From Cricetomys ansorgei (Eukaryota; Chordata; Mammalia; Rodentia; Nesomyidae), in contig JAMJFZ010001133.1 of the NCBI GenBank assembly GCA_026225945.1, positions 17,983,501 through 18,047,500 of the forward strand: a stretch of 64,000 bases of DNA, read 5' to 3'. Positions within the stretch are counted from its first letter, which is position 1, and each line of letters starts with the position of its first letter. Both the position numbers and the translations under genes were made by a program. The notes beneath the pieces are model-generated. The model saw only the letters and a program-made list of their open reading frames with translations, did no database searches and was not told where the DNA came from. Below are positions 11,656-22,385 of this stretch, in pieces.

Positions 11656-11905
11656 AAGGCCGGAGAGACAGCTCAGTAGTTAGCAGTGTGTACTGCTCTT
11701 CCATAAGGACCTGAGTTTAGTTCCCTGCACCCACCTCAGGTGGCTCACAACCACCCAAAACTCTAGCTCAAGAGGTATTTGACTGACACCCTCTTCAGGC
11801 TTCCACGGGCACCTGCATTTGTATAGAAAGACAGAGAGAGACGGGGGGGGGGGGAGAAACACATGCCTACATACAATTAAAAATAAGAAAGTAAATCTTT
11901 TTTTA
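11656..11905 (+). repeat. B3/B2-type SINE
   Basis: It has the tRNA-like head CCGGAGAGACAGCTCAGTAG (A-box region) and GGACCTGAGTTTAGTTCCC (B-box region). GGTGGCTCACAACCACC, CCACGGGCACCTGCA and an A-rich tail follow. A run of about 13 G lies near 11840. Confidence 0.8.
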
Positions 11906-12612
11906 AGTATCTGAGAGTGATTGGTTCAAGAATCTCATCTCATATTAAAATTTACAATACCAATACAACTGAGCATATCCCTTATATACATCGCTTCAAG
12001 TTCTCATCCAACCCACATTCTTCCTTCTGCATACTGCAGATCAGTTCTTAATTCCATATAATGCCTAATCCAATGTAAACACTATGCGCATAATTGTTAT
12101 ACTGTATTGCTTATGAAACAATGCCAAGAAAGTCTGTATACACGCTCAAAGAGATGCCACCATTTGAGAATAATTTCAACCTGTAGGTAGCTGATTGAAT
12201 CCAGGGTGATAGAACCCACAGATATAGAAGGGTGATTGTATTAACATGAAATCCAGTGAAACAGGGCTTTTAGTTTGCTGTTCCTCAATGACCCCACGGT
12301 GGCTCCCAATCAAGCAAGTCCCCTTGACCTTCATAACGGGTGATGTTGTTACTGCTGGTCACCATCCATGAGGGAATATGCTCTACCCACTGTGAGGCCA
12401 GCAAGCCTGTGAAGTGGTTCAAATCTCCTTTAAAGACTTACTTATCACCTTGGTTTCTAATTAGTTTCTTTTATGCATCTTTAGCTCAGTAACCTATTTC
12501 AGATGATATAGCCAAAATATTGTCCTTTGCGGTAACTGACAAGCAACAATAATAGATATTATTGGGAAACAAGTAATTTCACTACATTTAGATGATCCTT
12601 AGGAATGCTGCT
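11906..12612. other. Unique intronic sequence
   Basis: AT-rich; no repeat or exon is recognised. Confidence 0.5.
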
Positions 12613-12967
12613 ATGGGCTGGGGGAAAGGCTGTGTTGCTAAGCACTTGTCACACAAGCATGAAGATCAGAGTTCAAATCTCCAGAGCTCACATAAACGTC
12701 GGGTGGGCATATGTGTCTACAGACACAGTCTAAGAAGGCGGACCTCTAGAGTAAGCTGCCTAACAAGAGTAGTCATATTGGCACTGAGCTCTGGGTTTGA
12801 TTGAGAGACCCTGCCTCACCAAATAAGGCAGAAGAGTGACCGTTCGTTCGGATTTCAACATTGGGCATCTACATGCACATATACCCATTTTCATGAACAC
12901 CACTGCACGTGTGCTCTCACACATGCAAACACACACACACACGCACACACACAAATACGCACACACC
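12613..12967 (+). repeat. B4 SINE (full-length, diverged)
   Basis: The head GGGCTGGGGGAAAGGCTGTG, a B-box region (AGATCAGAGTTCAAATCTCC), a body ending GAGAGACCCTGCCTCACC and a CA-rich tail at 12930-12966 give a complete B4 order. Confidence 0.8.
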
Positions 12968-13466
12968 ACATATGCGAAAAGGAGAAAGGAGAAAATGTGT
13001 TATGTTGTGAGTAGGCAACTCCTAGACTCCCAGAATTAGAATTCATGGTAGCTAGCAGAATTCTTGCCCAGGCCTAAGCTGTAACACAGACAACACTAAT
13101 TGAAAATGTCCCCAATTCTTGGCCAAGTACACAGCAAAGGGAGGGAAGTATCATAGATTTATAACAACATTTCAAAAGGCTTTCAAAAAATCTATTACTG
13201 TTTAGTTATACCATATTTTATTCCCAACAATTTTCCATTGTTTGCATGCTGCATCAAGAAAGAATATAATTAAGAACAGCTGGTCATAAGAGGAATAAAA
13301 CTAATCATCCATTACATATTTACTAAGCATCTACTACATAGAAAAAAATGTAGACCGACTGAAGGGAGCTAGAAATTTTCAGTCATATCTAACAATAATA
13401 AATGACCATGCCTGATGCTACTTGCCAGATTTTAAATAAGAGGTCTTGTTAATAAGGGATTTAAGA
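12968..13466. other. Unique intronic sequence
   Basis: AT-rich with no recognised element. The right end abuts the L1 and may contain a little more of it. Confidence 0.4.
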
Positions 13467-14090
13467 GTTGGATGAGGTCAGAGAGACTCCCTTCAGCAGC
13501 TGATGGGCGCAGATGCAGAGGCCCACAGCCAAACATTAGGCAGAGATACAGCCCAAATTGAAGCTCTCCATAGGGTCCCTCCTTTTGGAGCCTGGGGAAC
13601 TCCATGGAAGAGGGTGATGAAAAACTGTAAGAGTCAGAGGGGTCAAGGACAGCAGGAGAACACGGCCCACAGAATCAACAAAACAGGGCTCAAAAGGGCT
13701 CCCAGAGACTGAAACAGCAATCACGGAGCCTGCCTGCATAGTGCTGTACTATAGGTCCTCTGTATATATGTTATGGTTGCTACCTTGGTGTTTTTGTGGA
13801 ACTCCTAACAGTGGGAATGGGGGTGTCTCTAACTCTTCTACCTGCTCTTGGTACCCATTTCCTCCTACTGGGTTGCCTTGTCCAGCCTTGATATGAGGGT
13901 TTGTGCCTAGTGTTATTGTATCTTGTTATGCTATATTCAGTTGAAATCCCTGGGAGGCCTGCTCTTTTCTGAGTGAATCTGGGGGAAAGGGAAGGCTGGG
14001 AGCTGCTGGGAGGAGTAGAGGGAGAGGAACTGTGGCTGGGGAGGTTGGGATATACTGTGTGAGAGAAGAATAGATAAAAATAGAAGAATT
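13467..14090 (+). mobile_element. L1 (Lx-type) 3' end including 3' UTR
   Basis: It contains the well-known rodent L1 3' landmarks CACAGCCAAACATTAGGCAG, TTTTTGTGGAACTCCTAACA and TGGGTTGCCTTGTCCAGCCT. TCCCTGGGAGGCCTGCTC follows. Only the end of ORF2 and the UTR remain, and the frame is not intact. Confidence 0.9.
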
Positions 14091-14394
14091 GGATGAGGGT
14101 GATGCTTTCGACTCCTGAGGCCAGGAGGGGCTTCACGGAGAAGATGGTGTCTGGCTTCACTTTCAAAGCTGCCTAGGGTTTGGGCAGGTACAAAGAAAGG
14201 GAGCTATCGCAGGACAGAAAAGCCAAGGTGTACTTTGAGAATGAGGCTCACCAGTGTGAGAAGAGGAAAAAGGAAAATCAGAGAAGAGGGCTGGGGACGC
14301 CTTGAGGCAGGATCCCGGACTATCAATGACAAGTGCAAATCTCAGTTGTAAAATGAGGAAAAGAAAACTGATTCTGGGTGGAGAAAGGCATTAA

Positions 14395-14398
<4 letters not shown>

Positions 14399-14435
<37 letters not shown>

Positions 14436-14440
14436 ACGCG
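14399..14440. repeat. (GT)n microsatellite
   Basis: About 17 GT units are followed by GCACGCGCAC. The alternating purine-pyrimidine run is Z-DNA prone. Confidence 0.95.
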
Positions 14441-17384
14441 CACAACAGGAGCTCCACTTGCTTACTTCCTCAGTCCTGTGTCACCTACAGCGGTGCATTC
14501 ACTACTAAATACCGTGTGTGTTCCCAGTGTCTCCTTCAGCTCTGATCATACCCACCTAGAGAATGAGCCCAGCCTGATTCTTTCTGACTAGCAAAAATGG
14601 AAGGTTTGTGTTACTAAATTAGGTTGTAAGTTTTATAGCAGAACAATGTGAAGCTTCACCAACTGAGAGAGCAACATGTTATGTGTATCTGAGGATCTAT
14701 TAATCAAACCCTCAGTATTTGAGGGAACTATATGTTACACAATTAACACAGTAAGAAGGAAAAGTTACCATAAACTTCATATCCAAGCGCTAGCTCCATA
14801 GGATACATACGCTGATTATTAAAGCAATTATACCAAATATGTTGATTCTATGCTGAAAATTAGAATTTATATGAACCAGATGAGAACAGTGACATACTTG
14901 GGGTTTTTATTCCTCTCTGACTCTCTGTTTTCTGTCTTATTCTGTCTTCTTCTCTCTCTCAATACCACAATCTGTTCAGCAAAGACTAAGGAGATGGAGC
15001 GCCTCCCTCTGAAGACTGCACTACTATAACTCACTCAGATGTACTAACTATGAAAATTAGAATAACAACTATTAATAAAATAAGCCAAGAGAAAAGTTTT
15101 GCCTCTTGTATAATAATCCTCACTTCAAGTGTTTCACCAAGACTGCATGCTTCACCTGTGCCATTTACCGAGTCTCCACATGCATCCAGTGAACATCACT
15201 GGCAGTCTACCTCACTGGGCTGGTGATGAGCTATGAGTAGAAGGAGAGACCACTATAACTCAGGAAAGGTTAGGTAAGGTTTTACTAAGTCAGAGACCAG
15301 GCAAGAGCAAAGAAGTCTCATAAAGTTCACTGGGGCTGATGGGCAGCCAGCCCAGGGACTCTGGACAAGCATGAGGTTGAGACTAGGTTCTGACCCAATA
15401 GAAAATACATTAATGTGCCAACATCAGTCAACAAGGCTTGGAAAATGAATACCAAAGCCTGAGATGAGCTCTGCTGGTTACCAGGTGAAGTTAGGGGTAC
15501 AGCTAGAGGCCAGGCTTCTGCCAGGTCCCCAAGGCCTGAGGTCCTCACACCTTAATCCCTGACCTGATGCTTTCTTCCCCATATGCAGTTGCCTGTGAGC
15601 CCTGCATCCATCCCAGTATGGAGACATTTGGTGGCTGCTTCTTCTGATGAAATGCTGGAGGGTCAAACAAACTCCTCTACCCTCCTCTCAGCATGTTGGT
15701 CCCCAGGAGGCCAGATAGGAAGCCCAACAACCATCCCCAGAGACAATGAGAGAATTTGAGCATATAACCCAGAGCAGCCACAGTACCTACAAGGGGGTTA
15801 GGAGCAGAGCTGGCATTCAGAGGGGTGGTCTGCCTTTTGGGGACTTAGTCAGATTTAAAGAAATGGCTCCCTTGGTAGAGGATCAAGAAAATACACTGAG
15901 GAAATTGTAGATGTTAGAGTAGAAACATTGATTAATACTGCCATTAGTTTTTTTTTTTTAATTAAAAACCTTTAGACAATGTGACTGGACAGCTGTTGGT
16001 ACAGAAAATTACTAGAAAAGGTAAGGTGATACGAAGAGAATTAGACTTGGCAGCTCACCAAATGCGAGCAGTCGAGGATGGATGAATTCTTAAGTCCGTA
16101 GCCATTTTATCATTCCTAACTACTTCCACCTGGCAGGTGCCTGGACGCAGGCCACAGAATTTGCTTGCAAAATGTGTTTGCCTGCTTGCTGTTTTCTGTT
16201 CCGAATGTGCAGCTCCCTTCTTACATGAGGTTACTTTTCTCTAACTGGAGCCCTGGCCTCTTTGGACCCAACTACAAGACATGACATGAGTACACCCGGA
16301 CTGTGCACACAGTTGCCTCTACGGGCATCTGGAAAAAGAAGGAAAAGAGACGAAAGTTAAGAAAAACTGATGTTGAGAACCAGGACCACGCGAGCAGAAC
16401 AGAAAAGCTGATGATGCTTTCCAAAGTGAAACTCAGCAAGCCTTCCTCAGAGCGTTCTCATCCACCTCGCCCCCATCTCTCTCCATCCATCTCTCTCTGT
16501 GTCTCTCTTTTTCCTGGTTTTTAAGTTGTGTCAAGCCTAGGGGGAAAGTTCAGACACTGGTACATATGTGGGGCTGCGACACCTCCTGACCTCCTGTGAA
16601 CCCAGTCCAAACCCCCCATTCTTTGCAACTTAATGGTTTTAAGCATGTTGTAACCAGGGGGTGGTGTATTTTACATTTGCTTTAAAAGGTTCAGAGTAAA
16701 TTATTTTCTTGTCCCAGGGCTGTTCATTCTCAATAGGAAACCCAAACTCATCCTTCGCTCCAAGGGGTTTTCTACATTAAGTCCAAATGAGAAAATCCAG
16801 TCCTGGTCCTGGGTCATCATCACTGAACATTGCATGCCCATTATCAAACCAACAAGCAAGCATTTCTTCCACATATGGGGCTTCTGCCTAGACTCACTCT
16901 CCCCTAAACAGAAAGCTCTTCCTCCTCCTTCAACACCATAAACAAATAGCCACTGTCTTGTGAAACTCTCCTCAAGGCCCCCTATTTGGAGTCCCCAGAT
17001 GTCAGGCGTTGAAAATTTGGTAATTCTGTACCACTCTGCATTGATTAGCTTCATCGGTTTTGGATGTTAAACACAGATGCTTCTATCCCAGAAGGCCTTA
17101 GGTTTCATGAGAACTCCATGCATATGGCTACATGTTTAAAAAACACCCCTTCCCACTTCTCCCTGGACCACCCTTTTCCTGGGGTGGCGTCGTGAGGTGA
17201 GAGAAAGGGAGGGAAAAGGAAAGAATGGGGATTAAAGACAACTGATTCCAGTCTCCCCTGTGCATTCAACATACTTGTTGAATGGATGAGTCCCTTCTTT
17301 ATCTGTTCATCCCTCATTTATTTCCACATCTTCTGTCTGCTAGTTTAGAGAGTTACAGACACACATCTCCTAGGACAGAAGCTT
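14441..17384. other. Unique intronic sequence
   Basis: About 2.9 kb with no recognised SINE, LTR or exon. A 117-codon minus-strand ORF at 16701-17054 has no family signature. Confidence 0.5.
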
Positions 17385-17770
17385 TCCGAGTTTTATTTCT
17401 TGTTGCTGTGATAAAATACTCTGACAAGAAATCACTTCAAGGAAGAAATGGTTTGGTCCACTCACAATCCACGTCACAGTCCGTAATAGCAGGGAAGTTA
17501 GGCCAGCAGGAACTTCAAGTCATATCCACAGTCAAGAGCAGAGGAAGCATGCACACATGTTTGAAAATGCTCAGCTTCCCATCTGTGTCCATTTTATAGT
17601 CCAGGACTCAAACCCAGGGAATGGCTTCATTTACTTTCACGATGGTAGGCCTTTCCACATTTATTAATATAATCAAGATCACTGTGCCCCAACAGATATG
17701 CCGCAGGTCAACCTAATCTAAGCAATCCCTCATAGCTGCTGTCTTTCCAGGTGATTTACATTGAGTGAGT
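17385..17770 (-). mobile_element. ERVL/MaLR-type LTR
   Basis: It starts TTGTTGCTGTGATAAAATAC and continues AATCCACGTCACAGTCCGTA, AGGTCAACCTAATCTAAGCA and CCAGGTGATTTACATTG. This is a near-complete reverse copy of the same rodent LTR-like repeat family as at 5.5 kb. Confidence 0.7.
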
Positions 17771-20224
17771 TACATTGACAATGAAGCCTCATTACCATTA
17801 CATGGAAGCCCGCTGATGTAACTTGCTTGATTGCTTTTTGAGTCCAGAAGTCTGTTGACTAAATATTCAGCAAAGATGGCACACGACCTCAGGGCCATTG
17901 AGGTGGAGCTCACCTCCCTCAAAGGAGGAAGTAGCACTTGTGGGCTCATCAGAGGCTCAGCGTGAGTTGCTGATTGAATACTGGGGGTACATGGGATACT
18001 CAATTTGACATCACAAAATTCAACAGCTGCTGCCAGCTGCTTTCTTTTCCCCACCATTTTCTCCTACTTGACAGAAACAGCATAAAATTTATCTTCAATC
18101 TATTACAAAAAAAGGAGGGGTACGCATGACATAGTAGACAGGACAAAAATCTGAGTTTGTCTGACAGAAGTTCAATATGTTATTTGTCAAATGCAATGCT
18201 TCAAACTGCTAAATAGGATTATTTGCTGGCTGGTGATTCATTGATGTAAAAAATGCTACTTTTCATTCACCTCTCTCTCTTCCCACTTCCTCACCCTTAT
18301 TTTTAGTTTAGAACAAGTGTAGGCCATGAGTTCTGACCTAGATTATAGTAAGCAGCTGAAGAGTCACTGTAATCAAGTGGAACAGCCAACCCTGTGCACC
18401 GCAACAGTCTCGCTTCCAAAGTCTCAAGCCGTTGCGTGATTGGCTTTCTTCCATTTGCTATCCTTTTTATTCATGCTTTTTCCTTCTTTACTTTTTTGTC
18501 TGAAGCAGTGACTTGACCTACATGTGTTAAGAGGGGAGTAAAAATCACTTAAGAAGCAGTAAATGAAATGCTATTATCATGGCTCAATATAAAACCACCG
18601 TCCATCATTTAAACAATTTGATCTGTGGCGGGGATGGGAGATTTCCATAGATATTCTTAAAGACCACAAAACATTTCTCAAGCTATCAAATTAAAAGGCA
18701 CAGGAATAATTAGGTGTTGCTCGAGGTCTTTCTATTCTGATGGGAGAGATTTTTCAGGAAGATAAAATTGCATGTCCCTGTTGTTTTGATTTTTTTCTTA
18801 ATGAAAACAAGCCCATGTTCCAGGCAATGATTGAACTACAGAGTGTCACAAAGGTCTTCACTAATTATTTCTTTAGGGAGCTAATCAACACCCCCTCCAT
18901 GTAGAGAATGCTAATGTTTCCTCTTGAGATCTGCACATGGGATGGTTTAAAACACACTTGACAACATCTATCCGGCGCACACAGCCTTCCCTCTGGGAGC
19001 CATGGGAAGTGCCCAGGTTCCATAGTGTCCCAACGGTAGTTTTCTTGAGAACAGGTACCTCCCAGAAAGGTCTCTGAGGTGCACACTCTCATCTGAGAAT
19101 TTAGAATTGGAGGCGGGACACATAGGTTAGTCTTGTGGGTTATTTTAAGTAAGGACGTGTGCTCTCAGGAGAGCGACAACAGCCACGTCCTCAATGGCAC
19201 AGAGACACTGCTGTGCTGACAGAAGGAGCCTAGTAGTTAAGGAGGCAGAAGGTGAGAAACCAAGGAAACCGTCCTTAGGCCTGGAAGCTGAACCACAACC
19301 ACTGGTTCCTGTGACTTGGTGACATATCACGAAAAGAACCTTACGACAACTCTGCCAATGTGCCAGGCCAGGAAGACAGCTTTTCCATACTTTCTTAATG
19401 ACATGGCAACATCGACTAGGGTTTGTGAAGATCTTATTTTTCAGGTACTCACCATACGTGGGATACTTGCTTACAACCATTTTAAGGCTTAGATCAGCAA
19501 GAAATGTACGCAAGGTCAATTCATTAGAAAGACAGTGAAAGCCCTCAGCTGTTGTTTTAACCCAGCGGGCCACTGTGGAGCGATTCTGGCAGCCTTTCTA
19601 TGCTACTTTGCAATACAAGCCACTAGTCCCATTTGAGGACATCAACGCTGTCCTCTACCCGGCATGCCCCACAGTGTGAGAGGTGAAGGACACGCTTGTA
19701 GGATTCTACTTTCCTTCTTTTGAGTGTGTGTGTTTTCCAACCTATTGGAAGCCAACACTATCAAAAGATGCAAAACTGAAAATTCCCTCCCCTCTGCAGG
19801 ATGGGTTGTTCAGAAGGCACAATTCTAAAGCTGTCCATCCATGAGTTTGGGGCCCTCTGCATAATCCCCTTCCATAGAATGTGGACAGGATCTGTGATTA
19901 TGATGGGAGGGATAGCTGTTCCCTAAGTTAGGTTACATAATGTAAGTCTTTGATGCCCTGATGGTGCTGAAGTGAGCTGCTGTACCAGAAGAGGGACGCA
20001 GGGCTGGGACCTGAAGGTGGCTTCTAAGCGCTGGGACAAATCCTCAGGCAACAACATTCCAGAAAACGGGGACCCTGTTGCTTTAACCTTAAGAGATTCA
20101 GTTCTGCTAATGTCCATAAGGAGCTGTGAGGAGGCCCTACTTCTCAGGCAAGACAGGATCCTAAACCAACAATCTTGCTTCTGTTTTGTGAGATACTGCA
20201 AAGAAAATTCAGCCATCTTATGCA
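17771..20224. other. Unique intronic sequence, with an AT-rich candidate conserved element near 18.56-18.88 kb
   Basis: No mobile element is recognised. The part at 18560-18880 is rich in homeodomain-like TAATTA and TTAATGA words. A 142-codon minus-strand ORF at 19145-19573 has no recognisable domain. Confidence 0.4.
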
Positions 20225-20281
20225 TGTTATTTACTTTTCTTGTCCCTATGACCAAATACCCAAGAGAAGCAACTTTAGCAG
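20225..20281 (-). mobile_element. Short ERVL/MaLR LTR end
   Basis: TTTTCTTGTCCCTATGACCA, AATACCC and GAAGCAACTTTAGCAG are the reverse of the family's 3' end. Only 57 bp remain. It is in opposite orientation to, and touching, the next LTR. Confidence 0.5.
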
Positions 20282-20282
20282 A

Positions 20283-21040
20283 CTGTGATCGTTAAATGTC
20301 AGCTAGACAGAACCTTGACTCACCTGGGAAGAAAGTTTCACTTGAACAAGTGTCTAGATCAGGTTATTCTGTGGGCTTGGTCTGCAGAATGTTTGCATGG
20401 TGGTTTGAAAGAGAAGTGTGCCCCGTAGGCTCAGACATTTGAAAGCTCAGTTCTCAGTTGTTGGCACTGCTTGGAGAGACTGTGTGGAGATGCAGCGTTG
20501 CTAAGGAAGCGTGTCACTGCAAACAGTGAGTTTAGCCTCATACCACCTCCAGTTCACTTCCACTGCTTCATGTCTGTGGCTGAAATGTGATATGTGAGCT
20601 TCCTGTCATCACTGTCAAGCCTGTAGCTTGCCACCATGTCTTTCAGCATGGTGGACTCTTACCCCTCCGGAACCGTAAGCCAAATAAACTCTATTTCATA
20701 AGTCACTTTTGGTTATGGTGTTTTATCACAGCAACAGCAAAGTAACTATTATTACAATTGTTAACTGCTATAGGAGGACAAGCCACAGTGGGCAGCACCA
20801 TTCCTAGGTCACAAAGGGGAACAGGGTTGACTGTGTAAGAGTGAAGAAAGCTAGCTGAAAGCTGAAGGTAGTGTGGGTGCATTCACTTCTGCTCTGGACT
20901 GTGGATGTGGTGTAACTGTCTCAAGTCCCTGCCTCTATGACTTCCTTGCCCCTATAAATCACAGCTTTGACTTGTAAGCCAGCAAAGTCCCTTCCTCCTC
21001 TAAGTTGTTTTTTGTAAAGGTATTTGCCCCATTAACGTAT
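20283..21040 (+). mobile_element. ERVL/MaLR-type LTR split by a nested LTR
   Basis: The 5' part (20283-20388) has GTCAGCTAGACAGAACCTTG and TGTCTAGATCAGGTTATTCT. The 3' part (20750-21040) resumes with GGACAAGCCACAGTGGGCAG and GAAAGCTAGCTGAAAGC and ends TAAGCCAGCAAAG...TAAGTTG. The two halves are colinear with the family at 34.6 kb once 20389-20749 is removed. Confidence 0.65.
20389..20749 (+). mobile_element. Nested MaLR (ORR1/MT-like) LTR
   Basis: It begins TGGTGGTTTGAAAGAGAAG and has ACTGTGTGGAGATGC. It ends CCGTAAGCCAAATAAACTC with AATAAA, then TTATCACAGCAACAGCAAAG. This is the order of a rodent MaLR LTR. It interrupts the LTR above. Confidence 0.65.
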
Positions 21041-21099
21041 GGAACTATAGAAAGGAGGGGAAGATGTCTGAGGACATTATCACATAATGTCAGGGAGGG

Positions 21100-21330
21100 C
21101 CTGGCAGTGGGAGGGTCATATAACAGCAAGCAGGAAGCCAGGAGCTTGGTCTAAAAGTGGAATGGTGCTATAACCCTCAGGAGCCCAGCCTCAGTGAACC
21201 ACCTCTGCCAACTCTGCCTCCTGCTCCAGTGGCTGCGCAGCTTCCCAAAGCAATGCCACTAGCCAAGGATTGAGTGTCAAACCACATGAGCCTTTGGAGC
21301 ACCATTTCACATTCAGACCTCCACACTGTG
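21100..21330 (-). mobile_element. MaLR (ORR1/MT-like) LTR fragment
   Basis: CCCAAAGCAATGCCACTAGC, GTCAAACCACATGAGCC and TTCACATTCAGACC are the reverse of the start of the MaLR-like family also seen at 40.3 kb. Confidence 0.55.
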
Positions 21331-21817
21331 TTGGGACCAGTGAACTACAGATGATAACAATGAACAGGTGTTATGTTATGTTACTAACTTTGTGATAATT
21401 CATTTTAAAGCAATAGAAGACACACACTAATTACTGGGCTGCTCTAAGGACGTGAAATCATGAATGAGAAGAAACAAGCATGCATGTCGTAATTGCTCCA
21501 CTCATCACATCTTTTATGGACATGTTGATGATTAGATTCCAGACAGACCTATTTACGTGGTAAGTAAAGTATATGCCTGTACAGACACTCTTGCTCACAC
21601 ACACACATCAATTTCTACAGACTTCATGCGGCTTCCCGCAGAGATCAATCTGCCTATCATTTTCAGAAACTAGCTTTTATCTCTTAGATAGCTTGTCTAT
21701 CTTTTGGTAACTGTCATAGCTGGGAGGTTGGTGAGCCAAATACCCTTTGTTTTACATCAGAAATAAACAAGGACTCAGATACCAACTTGGTTCATAGCAA
21801 GACCAGACCATACACAC

Positions 21818-21818
<1 letters not shown>
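21331..21818. other. Unique intronic sequence
   Basis: Nothing is recognised apart from a short CA run near 21595. Confidence 0.45.
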
Positions 21819-21850
<32 letters not shown>

Positions 21851-21946
21851 TAGTATATATACATATATATACACACACACACGCACATACACACACATAC
21901 ACGTGTGTGTGTGTGTGTGTGTGCGTGTGTGTGTGTGTGTGTGTGT
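21819..21946. repeat. Compound (CA)n-(TA)n-(CA)n-(GT)n palindromic microsatellite
   Basis: A CA run (21819-21850) is followed by TA-rich sequence, a second CA run (21871-21902) and then directly a GT run (21903-21946). The CA/GT junction at ACACGTGT is the centre of a near-perfect inverted repeat with arms of roughly 35-40 bp. Confidence 0.95.
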
Positions 21947-22159
21947 TAGGTCGCAAACTCTGGACAAAGTGCTGGCTGAGATGTCTATTTAACATATCAA
22001 AGTGAACCTGTTCACCAAGTTCTCCCAGCATCCCTCAATCTGTACCTGTTGTCCCTCCCGGTTTACATATCCTGCACCCTTCCCTGAACTCTCCAGCCAG
22101 GCGTGGGGGGTAGGGGGTGGGCTGCTCTTCACTATACAATTCCAGCCATTGTGGATGCC

Positions 22160-22385
22160 TGGCCCTCCTGGTTTCCCTCTTCCCCTCTCTCCCCTCCCCC
22201 TCACATGGCCAATGGTTCAGTCTGGACTCCTCCAGATGCCTCTGGCTATGCTCTATCTCAAGTCTACTTGTGCTCTCCCTTTTATCTACAATAACCTTTC
22301 TTCTCCACCATACCTAGGACCACTCATGTCCTTTCTCTTTTATTCCTTTTTTTACTCAATATATTCCTGTTGTTGTTAAATGTGA
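22160..22385 (+). mobile_element. Possible pyrimidine-rich LTR fragment
   Basis: CTCCCCTCCCCCTCACATGG, CCAATGGTTCAG and CTACAATAACC resemble the CT-rich U3/R of some rodent ERV LTRs. No ends are visible, so it could be simple pyrimidine-rich sequence. Confidence 0.3.

Noticed and set aside
11656..11760. tRNA-like A and B boxes in B3, B4, ID and RSINE1 heads
   Set aside because: These belong to SINEs. No intact tRNA cloverleaf or separate Pol III gene is seen.
19145..19573. 142-codon minus-strand ORF
   Set aside because: No recognisable motif or splice structure; consistent with a chance ORF.
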